From Hermatobates lingyangjiaoensis (taxonomy: Eukaryota > Arthropoda > Insecta > Hemiptera > Hermatobatidae): 64,000 nucleotides of DNA. The stretch is taken from NCBI GenBank assembly GCA_026182355.1, contig JAPFBL010000068.1, positions 806,001-870,000 of the forward strand, read 5' to 3'. The notes below the pieces were generated by a model, which had not been told where the DNA came from, searched no databases, and was given only the letters and a program-made list of their open reading frames with translations. The position numbers were made by a program, and so were the translations under genes. Below are positions 12,336 to 23,471 of the stretch, piece after piece; position 1 is the stretch's first letter, and every line of letters starts with the position of its first letter.

Positions 12336-12806
12336 AGATAGTTGTTTAAAATCTCAAAAGATAGCCCCAGTGCTCAATAAAAACATTTGCTAAACATCTT
12401 CAGAAAGGTTATATCTAGTTTGTTAGATTTACTTCTTATGAAATATGTTCCATTACTTATTAATTCCTATTTTATTAAATTTGTTAATATTTTATAAATA
12501 TTTTTGTATAATATAAATATTTTATAAACAGCACTACCGGGAACAAGAATTGTTGAAAATTGATCATTTTTAAATTCATTTTGTATTTAGATATTTTGTT
12601 TTCATTAATTTTTGTATTTAATAATATAAATGTCCTACGCTATTCCCTCTAATAACTTCACAGCCATCATTTGAATTAATCTTGGCAGTCAGAAGTGAAT
12701 AAAAATTAGCAACAAACCTACGTCAGAAGTAAATGGATGATAAACACATTTAATATGTGTCTAGCGGACAGACTGACAAACTTGGTATTTTATAATAAAT
12801 AAAAAC

Positions 12807-12808
<2 letters not shown>

Positions 12809-12862
<54 letters not shown>
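12809..12862. repeat. (AT)n microsatellite
   Basis: AT dinucleotides with one phase change near 12839. Confidence 0.95.
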
Positions 12863-13630
12863 AGTTCATTATTGCGAATACGTTTGATTTAAAAGAAAGA
12901 AGTTACATTCAATCAGACGTTTGCCGGAAATATTTCGTATATTCAAAGCTAGAGAAAAATTATTTTAAAATAATGTACAAATAAACAAACTAATTACTTC
13001 CAAAATATACTTATAAGAAAAGACAGAATAATATTCACAATAGTATGTAATAACTTCAACCTAATCAATATATATAGTTATCTATTAGAAGATATAAAAT
13101 TATATAGTAATATTTAGGACCATTGCATGATAAGAATCGTACTCACAAGGGAAATTGCCACCATCTTTACCTGCAACAAAAAAAAAACTCACGTTAGTTT
13201 CATTGATATGGTTGGAATATACATAATTATTATTATATATATTTATACAAAATTTACATAAGTAGGACATAAAATAGTGAATTTCGAAGTAGTGAATATA
13301 GGTCCTTTCCTGAAAAAATCTCATTTCTACAATTCATTTCATTTTTTGACATATATTCCTAATGTTTTGTATAATATATTTGTATTTACTTAATATATTT
13401 AAGATTATAAATCCGTGTAGTTCGGTACGATATTCGCTCCGTAACATATACACATATCAATTGTATTCATATACTCTATTGCTGGTTTAAATAATTAAGT
13501 TTCATAAAATATGATACATCAAATAAAATTTCCATGATAATGAACAGGTTTTAAAACCTAATATAGTTAATAATACCGTGATATATAAATATAATATAGC
13601 AATAATCATCATAGATATTTACCTATTATT
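12863..13630. other. No gene seen
   Basis: AT-rich. The 74-codon minus frame at 13100-13324 has no motif. Confidence 0.5.
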
Positions 13631-13631
13631 A

Positions 13632-13913
13632 TGAGTTCAAAAGCAAAGAAAAGTAACACCTAGAGTAAAAAAACACACTTACAAACTCGAATTTTCGGTC
13701 AATCCGTCTTCAGAATAAAAGAGAAAGGGAGACCAAGCACCTTGTAGACGCAACAGTAAGTGACCCGTTCTTACTTGTTGCTCGTTTGGGTTACTTGCCG
13801 CTGGGTCTACAACGCGCTTGGTCTTACTTACTCTTTTCTTCTGAAGATAGATTACCCAAAAATTTGAGTTTTAAGTGTTTCTTTACTCTGTTACTCTTTG
13901 ATTCTGAACTCAA
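13632..13913. mobile_element. Diverged head-to-head PLE terminal unit
   Basis: Imperfect inverted arms at about 13632-13748 and 13804-13913. The left arm is antisense and carries a hammerhead-like core (13692-13713; sense strand CTGAAGA, hairpin, GAAA). The right arm has CTGAAGA at 13851-13857 with a decayed second half. The central words GACCAAGC and GCTTGGTC link it to the 3.7 and 14.9 kb units. Unlike those units, the outer ends do not run into TA arrays. Confidence 0.7.
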
Positions 13914-14154
13914 ATTGTGTCTAGTTTTGATCGTCTTCCCGATTTTATATTAACTTTACCTATCAATATATATACCCGTATAAATGAATCATCAGATGAT
14001 CCTTTATTGCTCTATTAAATTTCATGATGTCTGGGTATTCACGATCGTTTACGTTTTCACCTTACTCAGATTATTGTTATACCACTTTTTTTATTAAGTA
14101 TCCTTTTAATATCCTTAATTTATCAATTAGATGGGATGATATTAAAGCTGTGAA

Positions 14155-14365
14155 GACACACAACTCCTGGGGATATCCGAAACTAGTCTTGTTTTGACTC
14201 TGCGGTTTTGTTCTTCAGGCCAATAATGGCCTGTAGGTTCAATGGTGTCCGCACATGGCGAGGGTGAGGGGGGGGGGGCATCTTATCCAATGAGGATTGG
14301 GTACTTGGTGGGAGATGCTACCTGCTCCGGGGCTGGTACTCAAGGACGTCATAGCAGGACGAGGA
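14155..14365. other. GC-rich unidentified block
   Basis: Contains an 11-base G-run area near 14268-14278 and a GGCCAATAATGGCC mini-hairpin near 14218. The plus frame at 14297-14503 is short and unrecognised. Confidence 0.35.
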
Positions 14366-14635
14366 TTGGCTAGTCTTTGTTCTCTTTCTCCTTCCATAAC
14401 CTTTATCTCTTCCATACCATTTTATACTCATTCTCTCCCTTGTCTATTATTCTTAACTCCATATTCCCTCTTACTATTTCTCCCTAATTATCAGTTTTTA
14501 TGATGACTTTAATTTTAAACATCACAATAATCTCTTTAATTCAAATAACCAATAACCATACATAGGAATTAACTTCACTGTTGAATTCACTTTTTAGTTT
14601 ATTGTTTCAGATTTTATAATTTGTTTTGTTATATA

Positions 14636-14720
14636 TCTCTGACGAAGACCACTTGTTACTGTTGAAAGATCTTAGTCTTTTTTTCCCCACTTCATATTAT
14701 TGTTTGATCATTGATTGTTA
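14636..14720 (+). mobile_element. PLE 3' terminus with hammerhead-like motif
   Basis: Core 14639-14667: CTGACGA, one extra base, a hairpin, then GAAA. After it comes GATCTTAGTCTT, and the end is TTTGATCATTGATT, the same terminus found on the minus strand downstream of the GIY-YIG ORF (15610-15690) and in both arms at 58 kb. It is therefore a solo terminal copy of the same PLE family. Confidence 0.75.
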
Positions 14721-14756
14721 TTTCATCTGTTTATGTGAAATCTTGTATAAATATCT

Positions 14757-15013
14757 ATATACTTTTTCGTTGGAAATACGATCCAAAACGGACAAATATA
14801 GTTCAATATAAACAAAGAAACATAGAGAAATCAAAAGAACACACTTACAGTTTCTAATTTTCGGTTTGAACCGTCATCAGGAGAGATAAGAGAGGGAAAC
14901 CAAGCGCACTGGTTCAGAGACGGTTGGAGACGGTATCTCTCCTGAAGACGGTTCAAACCGAAAATCAGAGACTGTAAGTGTGTTCTTTTGATTTCTCTAT
15001 GTTTCTTTGTCTT
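14757..15013. mobile_element. Head-to-head PLE terminal unit with two hammerhead-like cores
   Basis: The antisense arm (14757-14887) contains a canonical-looking core whose sense strand reads CTGATGA, C, GGT-TCAA-ACC hairpin, GAAA (14859-14880). The sense arm (14935-15010) contains CTGAAGA with the same hairpin and GAAA (14942-14963). The arms match strongly over about 75 bases. The spacer 14888-14934 is shared with the 3.7 kb unit. The left end reaches a TA-rich stretch near 14755. The right arm is interrupted at about 15013, just before the perfect hairpin. Confidence 0.8.
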
Positions 15014-15024
15014 GCTTTGTCTTT

Positions 15025-15212
15025 GCTTGGGAAGGTATTGGATTGTCTTCGTTCACTCTCAGTGACTGGTTTTTCTTCAGATTTCCGTCGAACAGCTTTA
15101 AAATTCTAGCGAATCCACCACCCTTTGCTAGAATTTTAAAGCTGTTCGACGGAAATCTGAAGAAAAACCAGTCACTGAGAGTGAACGAAGACAATCCAAT
15201 ACCTTCCCAAGC
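15025..15212. repeat. Perfect 86-bp inverted repeat with 16-base loop
   Basis: Arms 15025-15110 and 15127-15212 are exact reverse complements. This creates two near-identical open frames on opposite strands (14997-15257 minus and 15007-15234 plus), which are therefore an artefact of the palindrome and not genes. It abuts the PLE dimer ending at 15013. The arm sequence is not seen elsewhere in the window. Confidence 0.97.
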
Positions 15213-15414
15213 ACAAACGGCTGTAGGAAGGTAACCAGAATCCTGGGGAAACCTCACCCTGCGGATACCTTGCTACAACCTTCCACTGACTATGACTGTT
15301 AACCTCGTGTGTTTATTTAGCTATCTTTGTTTTGTTTAGCAACTTACTATAATTATTTAGTTATGTATTTTAATAGATCAGTATCAATGTTATGTTTTTA
15401 TTGTTATGTAGTGT

Positions 15415-15593
15415 GTATAATTTAATTGTGTAAAAATAACCTTGAAAATGGTTGATGTGGACCGAAACATGTTGGTGTACAAAAATAAAAATTATGGAGA
15501 ACTGATATATCTAGTCCCGAACTCTCGGAAGCCAGAACTCAGGAGAATAGAAAAATTAACCCGAAAAAGAGTGATAGGTTTTAACAAAACTTA
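15415..15593 (+). pseudogene. PLE terminal unit: hammerhead relic plus ORF 5' codons
   Basis: A relic hammerhead-like core (15441-15467: decayed first box, GGT...ACC hairpin, GAAAC) precedes a frame reading NYGELIYLVP and then EKLTRKRVIGFNKT. That frame corresponds to YFGELLYILP...EKLTRKR at 24.5 kb. The frame becomes Ile-Tyr at the TA array 15594-15609. It faces the minus-strand PLE terminus at 15610, so two PLE ends converge on one TA array. Confidence 0.7.
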
Positions 15594-15609
15594 TATATAT
15601 ATATATATC
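15594..15609. repeat. (TA)n between two converging PLE termini
   Basis: Short TA array bordered on the left by a plus-strand PLE end and on the right by a minus-strand PLE end. Confidence 0.9.
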
Positions 15610-15700
15610 AATGATCAAACCACAATAAGACATTGGAAAACAAGACTAAGATCTTTCAACCGTAACAAGCGGTCTTCGTCAGAGTCAAAAACCCAACTGA
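15610..15700 (-). mobile_element. PLE 3' terminus with hammerhead-like motif
   Basis: The minus strand reads CTGACGA, A, GACCG...CGGTT hairpin, GAAA (15654-15682), then GATCTTAGTC, and ends at GTTTGATCATTGA adjoining TA. It lies about 160 bases downstream of the stop of the GIY-YIG ORF on the same strand, matching the known PLE layout in which hammerhead motifs lie in the pseudo-LTR. Confidence 0.82.
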
Positions 15701-15843
15701 ACACTAGATGCAGAAAACATCTGGTGAGGAGTTGAGAAGAGTGGTATTTTAAAAGGGTGAAAGCGCAGGAAAGGACTAATGTCCATAAAGGGATGTTTGG
15801 GGAAACAAAGGAGTACAGTAAGAAAAAGTAAAAAAACTATCTG

Positions 15844-16407
15844 CTAGCTGTCAACCCTCTTTGAAGAGGCTATTGCCCTCGTGACGAAAGTATCAAGTTT
15901 GAAGAGACCGTTACTAATGTTTATAATATTTGATCTATTAAATTTAATAAGAGACGATTCAATAATATTTCTTAACAACATTGATTTTTCATAGGTAATA
16001 AATTTAGCTCCTGTCCAATCAATATGATGATTTACATTTTTTACATGCAAGAATAAGGCACTACTTTTTTCCTGTCTACTTACGTTATATTGGTGTTGTT
16101 TTACATGTGTCTTTAATGATTTGCCAGTTTCACCAATATAAATTTTATGGCAATTTTTGCACAGAATTTTATAAATACCAGCGGACTCCAATTCGCTGGG
16201 AGAGTTTTTTATTAACATATTACCCACGTTATTACGATTAGAAAACACTATATTAAAATCAAGTTGTTTGGCTAATCTTGGAATGGGGTCCAATGATTCG
16301 TGGTATGGCAAAACTACAGAATTTGATAATAAAGGGGGCTCTGTTGAAGTATTAGAGAAAGTTTTTTTAGCACCCTTCAAAGCTAAATCGATATAAGAAG
16401 AGGGGTA

Positions 16408-16412
<5 letters not shown>
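15844..16412 (-). pseudogene. Penelope-like element ORF, C-terminal part with GIY-YIG endonuclease
   Basis: This is the 3' part of a Penelope-like retroelement polyprotein; the GIY-YIG domain nicks DNA during insertion in this family. The frame is open from the TA array (KYPSSYIDLAL...) to the stop at 15844. Counting from the in-frame TTG codon at 16378-16380, GIYKILC lies at residues 68-74, the PLE-typical CxxC is Cys74/Cys77, and YIGETG is at 81-86. A Glu in IIESSLIKFN is at 141, the usual metal-binding position. The Arg normally expected in SLKTRxKxH is His92, which would be expected to impair catalysis. The reverse transcriptase part is missing: the copy is 5'-truncated at the (TA)n array 16413-16450. 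Identification as a PLE is firm; activity is unlikely. Confidence 0.88.

Positions 16413-16450
<38 letters not shown>
16413..16450. repeat. (TA)n microsatellite at the 5' truncation of the PLE copy
   Basis: TA dinucleotides directly beside the truncated PLE frame. With the TA at 15594-15609 this copy is bracketed by TA arrays, as expected if it inserted into a TA microsatellite. Confidence 0.95.
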
Positions 16451-16452
<2 letters not shown>

Positions 16453-16849
16453 AAATTTTTAACAGGACTCCGTCAGTTCTGTTATTCGTTAATTATAGAA
16501 GTGACATTTCTAATTTAAATAGTATTTATTCGGGCGTTTTAAGTTAACATTGTCGATCGCTGCAATACTGTTTTAGTGAATATTTAATTGTCCTGTGAAA
16601 TTTGGTTGCCTTCCTTATTTGCAGTTTAGTGTCATATGTTCATTCAAACTAAATAGTTTTTGTTGAAATTCACAATTTGCTTCTTTGTTTTTACAAGAAA
16701 TCCTCAACTTATTACTTAAGAATTCTGTTTCAAAATTTATTTGTAACTTTTTGCACTTTTTATGTATATTTGATTTTTGAAGAACTGACCGTGCCGTAAA
16801 ACATTTTATTTTGTTTCTAATTCACGGTCGATACCTTTATCAATATACA

Positions 16850-17011
16850 TTTATATTTCGTTGAAATTTATTGCAGCTTCTGAGGTAACAACTTTATTTA
16901 CTAATTACTTCTATTTTTTGTTAGTCTCACGGAAATAGAAGATATTGCTAAAAAAGTTGTGAACGCAGAATCTGCTTTAAACTTTAACAAAATATGCTTA
17001 AAAGAGGACTA
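16850..17011. pseudogene. Head-to-head pair of PLE ORF 5' relics
   Basis: The minus strand at about 16905-16850 reads KVVTSEAAINFNEI. The plus strand at about 16925-17011 reads EDIAKKVVNAESALNFNKICLKED and then stop. Both are the KVVNAEAAVHFNKIC block seen at 39.8 kb, here diverging from a short centre. The left outer end passes into degenerate AT (ATATAAATGTATAT). Confidence 0.65.
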
Positions 17012-17320
17012 AATACACTTTTGTGTATACAATACAATACTTTGTGTATTAGTTATTTGTGTTAATAGCTAATATGTCATTCTTTTTCAAATAAATGTAC
17101 TTTTACTACATAATTTATGTTGTGTTAAGTACTGTTTTATTTATTTACGATAAATGAAGTTCTAATTTATGTAAATTTAATTTTTCTACATTGTTAATTA
17201 TCGGTTTTAATAATTATTCTTGCCGATCGATCGATCGTATGTCAAACAACAGTGCAGACTACTCGGGAATTTATATTAGGTTGTTTTTCATTCATGTTTC
17301 CATGAATTTTAAATTCGAAT
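17012..17320. other. No gene seen
   Basis: AT-rich. Contains a short CGATCGATCGATCG run near 17225. Confidence 0.5.
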
Positions 17321-17620
17321 GCAGTAAAGCAGGTTTATATTTGCGAAACAGGAAAAGAGTTAGTCGCAGAGGTGGAATAAAGTGGCTGATTGTGCCCGAC
17401 AGGGGAATTGAGGAAGGGAAATTCAATCAGAGCAAAAGAGAGTGAGAGAGCAAGGAGCGACTGCAAACAGGAGGGATTAATCATAAAATATTTATAGCTG
17501 GAGTCAGGATTGAATGAGAAGCGATATTGGGCTGAAGAAGGTGGTCGACGTCAGAGCGGAGACCTGATTGTCTTGTTTGTTGTACAAGCAGCAATGCTTT
17601 GACTAAGAGTCCTCCACTAC
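17320..17620. other. GC-richer ORF-poor island, possible regulatory element
   Basis: Visibly GC- and purine-richer than its flanks. Contains GGGATTAATCATAAAA near 17474, which includes TAATC/GATTA homeodomain-type cores. The 84-codon frame ending at 17445 is not recognisable. A regulatory role is inference. Confidence 0.3.
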
Positions 17621-17824
17621 TCCAAACCAACTTAAATCTACATCCAATCTACTAAATTAAACAACCCTTTCAATTAGGTAGCATGCATATTCAATAAACC
17701 AACAACAAAGGCTAACTCAAGAAATCGGAAAATGCACACGCTGTCCATTAGGTTTCTTTAGAGTTTCATTCACTTTTTAAAAAATAAATAACATAAAAAT
17801 CAGTGAAAGGTATTAGAAGAGGCT

Positions 17825-17885
17825 TAGGTACGTCACATGGTAAGGCGACTTCCCTCGGGCACGGAGGCGTGGGCTCAAATGCATC
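17825..17885 (+). mobile_element. Possible tRNA-like SINE head
   Basis: CACATGGTAAGGCG followed about 28 bases later by GTGGGCTCAAATGC has the spacing and shape of RNA polymerase III A and B boxes, the latter close to GGTTCRANTCC. It is not the same family as the SINE at 1.8 kb. No tail was found, and no cloverleaf was confirmed. Confidence 0.4.
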
Positions 17886-18328
17886 AACTCTAATTTTGTT
17901 TAAATATCATGATTTTTTTATCGCTCATTGAAATAATGTTAATGTTCTTAATATATTAAAAAATTACTATTAAACAAAAAAATTTTTTGCTCCTACAATG
18001 CATTCTTAACAGTATAGCGAGTAGTTGCACAAAACAGAGACACTAAAATAGAGTATGTAGATGTTTAGACCTCAAAATAATTCTATTTCATATTATTGGC
18101 TTCTCTAAAGAAACTTAAATTTACCAAATCACTGAAATGATGGTAAAAGTTGGTTCAGCATGTCAGCAGTGAGCTCTCTCAGTAAGAGCAGCATGTTACA
18201 AGTCATAAGTAACTACTTGGAATTTCGAGTTGACAAATGGAGTTTTGTGGCTACACACACAAAACAAAAATTACCTTTATTTGTTTGATCTGTCACCCAC
18301 GAATTTTCAGAACTAAGAGTGCATACCT

Positions 18329-18525
18329 TCCATAAATTAGGACGAGTGTTCATAAATTAGGACACATGTGTTCAACACATTTAATGCGACTTAATGTTCC
18401 ACAAGCACAAATGTTTACTGCGAGTAACGTTCCATGTTTACGATATTTACCGCGAGTAATGTTCCATATGCAAACAAGTTCATTGCGAGTTATGTTCTAT
18501 ATGCACAACATGAATACTCAGTAAT
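18329..18525. repeat. Minisatellites: ~20-bp and ~33-bp units
   Basis: CATAAATTAGGAC repeats at 18329 and 18349. From 18396 four units of 32-33 bases begin GTTCYA and end GCGAGTWAY or a variant (18396-18428, 18429-18460, 18461-18493, 18494-18525). A decayed unit precedes them. The units lack conserved spacers, so this is not CRISPR. Confidence 0.85.
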
Positions 18526-19260
18526 ATTTCTACATACCCATTCAACTTGATTGCTCATATTGTACGAGCATTTCCATAAAGCGATTTTTCCTCTAAACTA
18601 CTAACTCCAAAAAATTAAAATTTTACAGTTTTACTAAAAAAACCTAATATTAGGTTCAATTGGATCAAAGTTGAAAAACCTTTCGATAACTGAAAAGGTC
18701 AGGACTAAAGAACAAAATAACATTTTTTACTCATAATTTTACCTGAAAAGCGACATTATGCTGATGACACCGTTTAGCATAAAGTAATGCATGTAAGAAA
18801 AGGTGCAGTATAATTTCTTTAGAAAATCGCATTGCAGAAAGGCTGCATTACGGTATCTTTACTCCCCCCCCCCCTTTTTTTTTCCCTGCTGGTAAGGTTA
18901 AAAGCTAAGTATCAGGCAAATTGTTTTTTTTTCTCCCGATTTGAGTACGCTGACCTGATACTGATGCGTGAAGTAAGTCTTGATGCGCGACGTAGTATCG
19001 TGCGGACCCGCCTCCGCGTGGTCACTTCGGGCACTTTGGAGTAATCTAAAGTGGCTAAAGGGCAGCACGTTTAACTAGTCGGCCTGATTTGATTTTTGGT
19101 GGTTATATGGCCGAAAGGATTAGGAACACATATAAAGTCAAAACAGGTATATATACTTACAAGTACTAACTATAATATTTGACGAATATGGAATAACGAA
19201 AAAGGCTTAAAGGTAGTAATTGTACTTAATGTACGACAAAATCATATTTGCCATGATAGA
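18526..19260. other. No gene seen
   Basis: AT-rich. Has a C10 and T9 run near 18865. The 70-codon frame 18832-19044 crosses it and is not credible. Confidence 0.5.
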
Positions 19261-19269
19261 ATATTATTC

Positions 19270-19372
19270 AAGTACACTAAGACAGTACACTATTAGACTA
19301 TTACACTATTAGACAGTACACTATTAGAACACTATTAGTACACTATTAGACAATATTATTCAAGTACACTAT
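19270..19372. repeat. TACACTATTAGAC-type tandem repeat
   Basis: Variants of TACACTATTAGAC recur at least six times with irregular spacing. The outer words AATATTATTCAAGTACACTA flank both ends (about 19260 and 19352). Confidence 0.85.
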
Positions 19373-21300
19373 ATACCCGCCAAGGAATGACTATTGCCTT
19401 CAGATTGTCAAAGAGCCTGATATGTAGAGTCAAAAGACATTTTTAAGTTCAAACACATTCACTATACACATTCAGGTATAATCTTAAAAAATATCAAAAT
19501 AATTTGAATCCATAAAAAAGGAGTTAATACAACAAAATCCAAACAACAAAGTAAGAATAATGATATTGGACTGTACTTTTCCGAATAACTTAGATAAATA
19601 TGATTTACTATTTATTTATTTTTTATCTTTATTATTCTTTTTCTGATCCTGGTTTTAATTCGGATAATCGTATAATCATCACCCATTTTATAATATAGAG
19701 AAAATAACTATTGGAATATAAAAATGGACAGCTTAATCCAACTGCGAGGAAATCTATATGAGATGGGATTAGAACGTTGGATAATGCGTGTAGGAAAAGG
19801 CTTGGAGTATATTTAATATTTGCATCAGATAGAGCAAGTAGATACTTCCCATGGAAGTGTTGAAAGAACCTTTTATTTATAAAGGCCATAATAAATAAAT
19901 CGACACGCTGTTATCAATGATTGGTGGTAAATTCATAATAACAATAAATAACAGAGTTATAAAAAAGAAATTGCCGAGGGGGAAGTGTGAGTGCATCCGT
20001 TTCAGATATGCTTGAATTATCGCTAAGAGTCAATAGGCGTACAGACTTTGCATTTTAACGGTACTTTGCATAAAAGAGATAAGCTTCCATTACTAAAGTC
20101 TTTGATACAAATAATAATCACTATTCCCTTTTTATCAAATACAATTATGAAATATATTTTAATATATATTTATTACAATTCCTATTTAAATTTTTTGAGG
20201 TGTATCTAGTATAATTGAACCTTAACGTTTATACCAAAGTTTTGTCTGTGTTACACATAAGCAACCTCGGGGCACATTTGGTAGTACTGTATGAATGACT
20301 AGTATAAACTGATATTGTTTTATCAATACTGATTTCCTTTAAAGCTTTATGACTTTATTATCATAACAATCAACTTAATTATCAGCTAACAACCAAATAA
20401 TTACGTTATTTGGTAATAACCCAATACCAGGGTTCTTCAAAGTAATAGTAGTTCTAGCATGGCGCAAGTAGTGCTAGTACTTCAGGCTGCCGGTGTCGCG
20501 TGTGATCTGTATCTATGTTTTTGGTATATCTTGTGATCTAGAGTAACATGTGATCTATATACACTTCTTTTCTATATAAATATCTATGAACAAACATAAA
20601 TATTTCATAAAAAATTAAATATACATTGTGTGTAATATATTGTGGTAAATGGGCTGGATCACTGGTGGGTCAGAGTGTTTGATAAAAAATATCGCATGCA
20701 GCTATTTACAAATAAAAGAAAAAATCAAAGTGTTCAAAGAAATTTAAAGACACATTCCTCCTATGGTAATAATTAAGTCTTTGACATCCACCATTCCAAT
20801 TTTTTAGTCATTATGTTATCTAAATAATATAGTTGCGGCAGTTAGTCAGTTCGTTTGAAAGATAGACTCGCACATTTATATATATTCTAAAACTGCATGA
20901 ACAAGACCACTTGAAAATGTGCGCTTTATTTACGCAGTATAGCTGTCATTGAATAATGATATAATACACACAATATTTTAAAAGAATAAAAGAATGCGCA
21001 CCATTATAAATAACTTCAATGGAATATACTCCCTATCTTTAAGATACTATAAAATAGAACAGATACCGTTAATAAAGTCCATAGCAGAACTATCCACATC
21101 GTGAGTATATTCTAGATTCGTAAATGCTATAAGCGATAAAAATATAAAAAAATGACGTATTACAATATTATGTATAAATGAAGCTTTATAAAACAACACA
21201 TAGTCAATAAAAAAAATGTCTACAACTAATTGGAAATAATTTTCTCGTAAGCGTCATCTAAGGTCGGAAACTCCACCCCAAAGGTCATCTAAAAGGAATG
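19373..21300. other. No gene seen
   Basis: AT-rich. The 85-codon minus frame at 19632-19889 has no motif. Confidence 0.5.
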
Positions 21301-21342
21301 AAGCACTTGGCAATTGCTTACAATTTGACATTCACCCGTTAG
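21301..21342. repeat. 42-bp segment exactly duplicated at 25161-25202
   Basis: Starts AAGCACTTGGCAATTGC and ends CACCCGTTAG. The identical 42 bases occur at 25161-25202, where they are joined to a copy of 23410-23471. It contains the short palindrome GCAATTGC. Confidence 0.95.
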
Positions 21343-22449
21343 TCATGCAACAGTTCTTATCAAGAATGTTTTAACATAATTTCTTCGGTTTTGATCTGAT
21401 AATGAACAATTTGTTTTAACTTTATTTCATTCGTGAAATTAACAGCTGTCAGTTAATAAGTAGTAATTATTGATAACATTGTTTTCTAAATTAATCGTGT
21501 TTATTTCACTTCGGAATGAACTGTATTGTGTGCTGCTTATTTAAGATATGAAATGGTCCACCTGTACTTGGTAGTGTTTTCTAACAAACTCCGATTCGCT
21601 TAAAATTAACACTCGTACTTAGAATACATAGATGATAAAAATAAATGCCTGCCAATTAAGTCTTTGGGTACCCACTCTTCAATGTTGATTTTTTTTTGCC
21701 TGAATTTTATTTGCTTTATTTTCTAAGTTTTTTTACGTAAAATGAAAAGATGATTTGTACATTAATAGAAACAAATTATTAAATATATAGTTAAATAAAA
21801 AATGTATCAACATTTTTGTTAACCTCTTCAAAGCTTTTGAAGGTGCTGCTTTGAAATCTCAGAATTTTATAAACTGATATTTTTGTCCAAGGAGGTAGGT
21901 TGTAAAACGCGCTCATATTGTATGTCCTCACAAATCCATGTACTCATGGATTTCTAATTAATGATACAGTTTACAAAAACATGTATTGATTTGAAGGAAC
22001 TTCAAGTAAACTGGTTAGGAACTCATCCACTATCCTGAGGCTGCTTATCAATCACGGTTATCAAAACGTTTCCTTAAGACAATAGAGGATTTACGAAACC
22101 GAGGTATTGAACGAAAATAGTTGAACCGATTTCACAAGAAGATGGTTTCTCGAGGAAATGAGCTGAAGATGTAGAAAGGTACTTCACGATGCTGGATATC
22201 GTGAACTGAAAGTCTAAAGCAAGAAAGGAATGAATGAATTGGTAATGTGAGAAAAAGTCAAAAACGGACCATGAGGTAGTAACACACAGAGGTTACACCA
22301 ATTTCTGATCTAGTAAGGCCGTATTATCTTATAATGATTGAATTTCAATGTTACACCGTGATAATAAATAAATATATGTTTCATTAAAGTATTCCTATAT
22401 TTAGGAATAAAGTTTATTTAAATAAAGTTTCCTTTTTGATTACCAATGC
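21343..22449. other. No gene seen
   Basis: AT-rich to 21880, then moderately GC-richer to 22300 without a recognisable frame. A small palindrome AATCCATG...CATGGATT lies near 21931-21956. Confidence 0.45.
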
Positions 22450-22584
22450 TAGAAGGAAATTAGCTTGGAACATCGAATCTCTCATTCAGAAGATCGTGAA
22501 TGCCGACATGTGAATTGCTTTAATGAACCATGTCTTATGGAAGATCTGCTACATATATACATTGACATAAATATATATATATAG
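22450..22584 (+). pseudogene. PLE ORF 5' fragment ending in TA
   Basis: With one frameshift the strand reads KIVNAD, then NCFNEPCLMEDLLHIY, then Ile-Tyr through (AT)n at 22571-22584. This aligns with KVVNAEAAVHFNKICLQEDLLPTYSNI on the minus strand at 39.8 kb. It is another solo PLE end with its 3' side at a TA array. Confidence 0.65.
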
Positions 22585-23409
22585 TTTATAATAATAAAAG
22601 TTAAACTGTAAGTTCACTTGTTAATATTTCTTATTTAAACAACTTTTAATATTAAGAAACAAATAAACAATTCGTTTAATCTACGTTTTAATTTGAATTA
22701 AATTAATCCCAGATAACGAGAAACATTTTCAAAGAAACGAGACAAAGGCCAAAGTCATATAAGAGAAGCAAAGACGAATAGAGTTACTCCTTTAATAGAT
22801 TTTGGTAACGAAATCCCCGAGCAACTAATTCATTGTTTGATAAATAAGATTTTGCAGATAGTGTTACTCAATTCAACAAACCCCTTTATTCGAGTCATTG
22901 CTTCTCTCTAATTCAATACATAAAGGTATTTTCCACTCTTACTTTTTGATAATATCTTTCTCATTTATTTATAAACAATTTCCATCATAGCTAACTTCAT
23001 TCCTTTCAATCATTTCCACTTTAATATTATTAACTGAAAGACTTTCTTCAACACGACATTCGCTCACTCCTATATTTTTCATTACACATCTTGTAGTCCG
23101 CAAGTACAAAACTACTAATAATTTTTCATTTACTGCAAGTACATTGTAGTAATCATAAGAACATTTGATGTCGAGATATTGACAGATTTAAATGTCCTGA
23201 AATCTTCTAAGTCAGTTGTATTTTAAATTAAATCCCTCTTAATTGAATCTGATTCCGAACAAGATCCTGGTTATAATAAAATGAGCTCCTTCGAAGAGGA
23301 TGAGCTGAAATTTTCAGCGAAATTGTTTCAATGAAAAGGTCTTGTGATACATTTTCTGAATATTTTGCGATACATTCAGATAATATTTTTTTCCGTTTAC
23401 TATAAATAT
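22585..23409. other. No gene seen
   Basis: AT-rich, stop-rich in all frames. Confidence 0.5.
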
Positions 23410-23471
23410 TTGAAGACCAACTTTTTTATATTTAAAATGTAATATAAAAGAAAGTAAAAAAAAATCTTGCT
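23410..23471. repeat. ~61-bp segment duplicated at 25100-25159
   Basis: Begins TTGAAGACCAAC and ends ATCTTGCTT. The copy at 25100 differs by one substitution and a small indel in an A-run. Confidence 0.92.

Noticed and set aside
14997..15257. Two near-identical 75- and 86-codon frames on opposite strands
   Set aside because: They are produced by the perfect inverted repeat 15025-15212. A palindrome reads the same on both strands, and there is no independent coding evidence.
18396..18525. Direct repeats of regular length that might suggest a CRISPR array
   Set aside because: Units are contiguous diverged 33-mers without constant repeats and variable spacers, and the context is eukaryotic.
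18750..18775. YADDTV reading (TATGCTGATGACACCGTT), like a reverse transcriptase catalytic box
   Set aside because: A stop follows immediately and no flanking RT residues fit on either side. Six residues alone are not enough.
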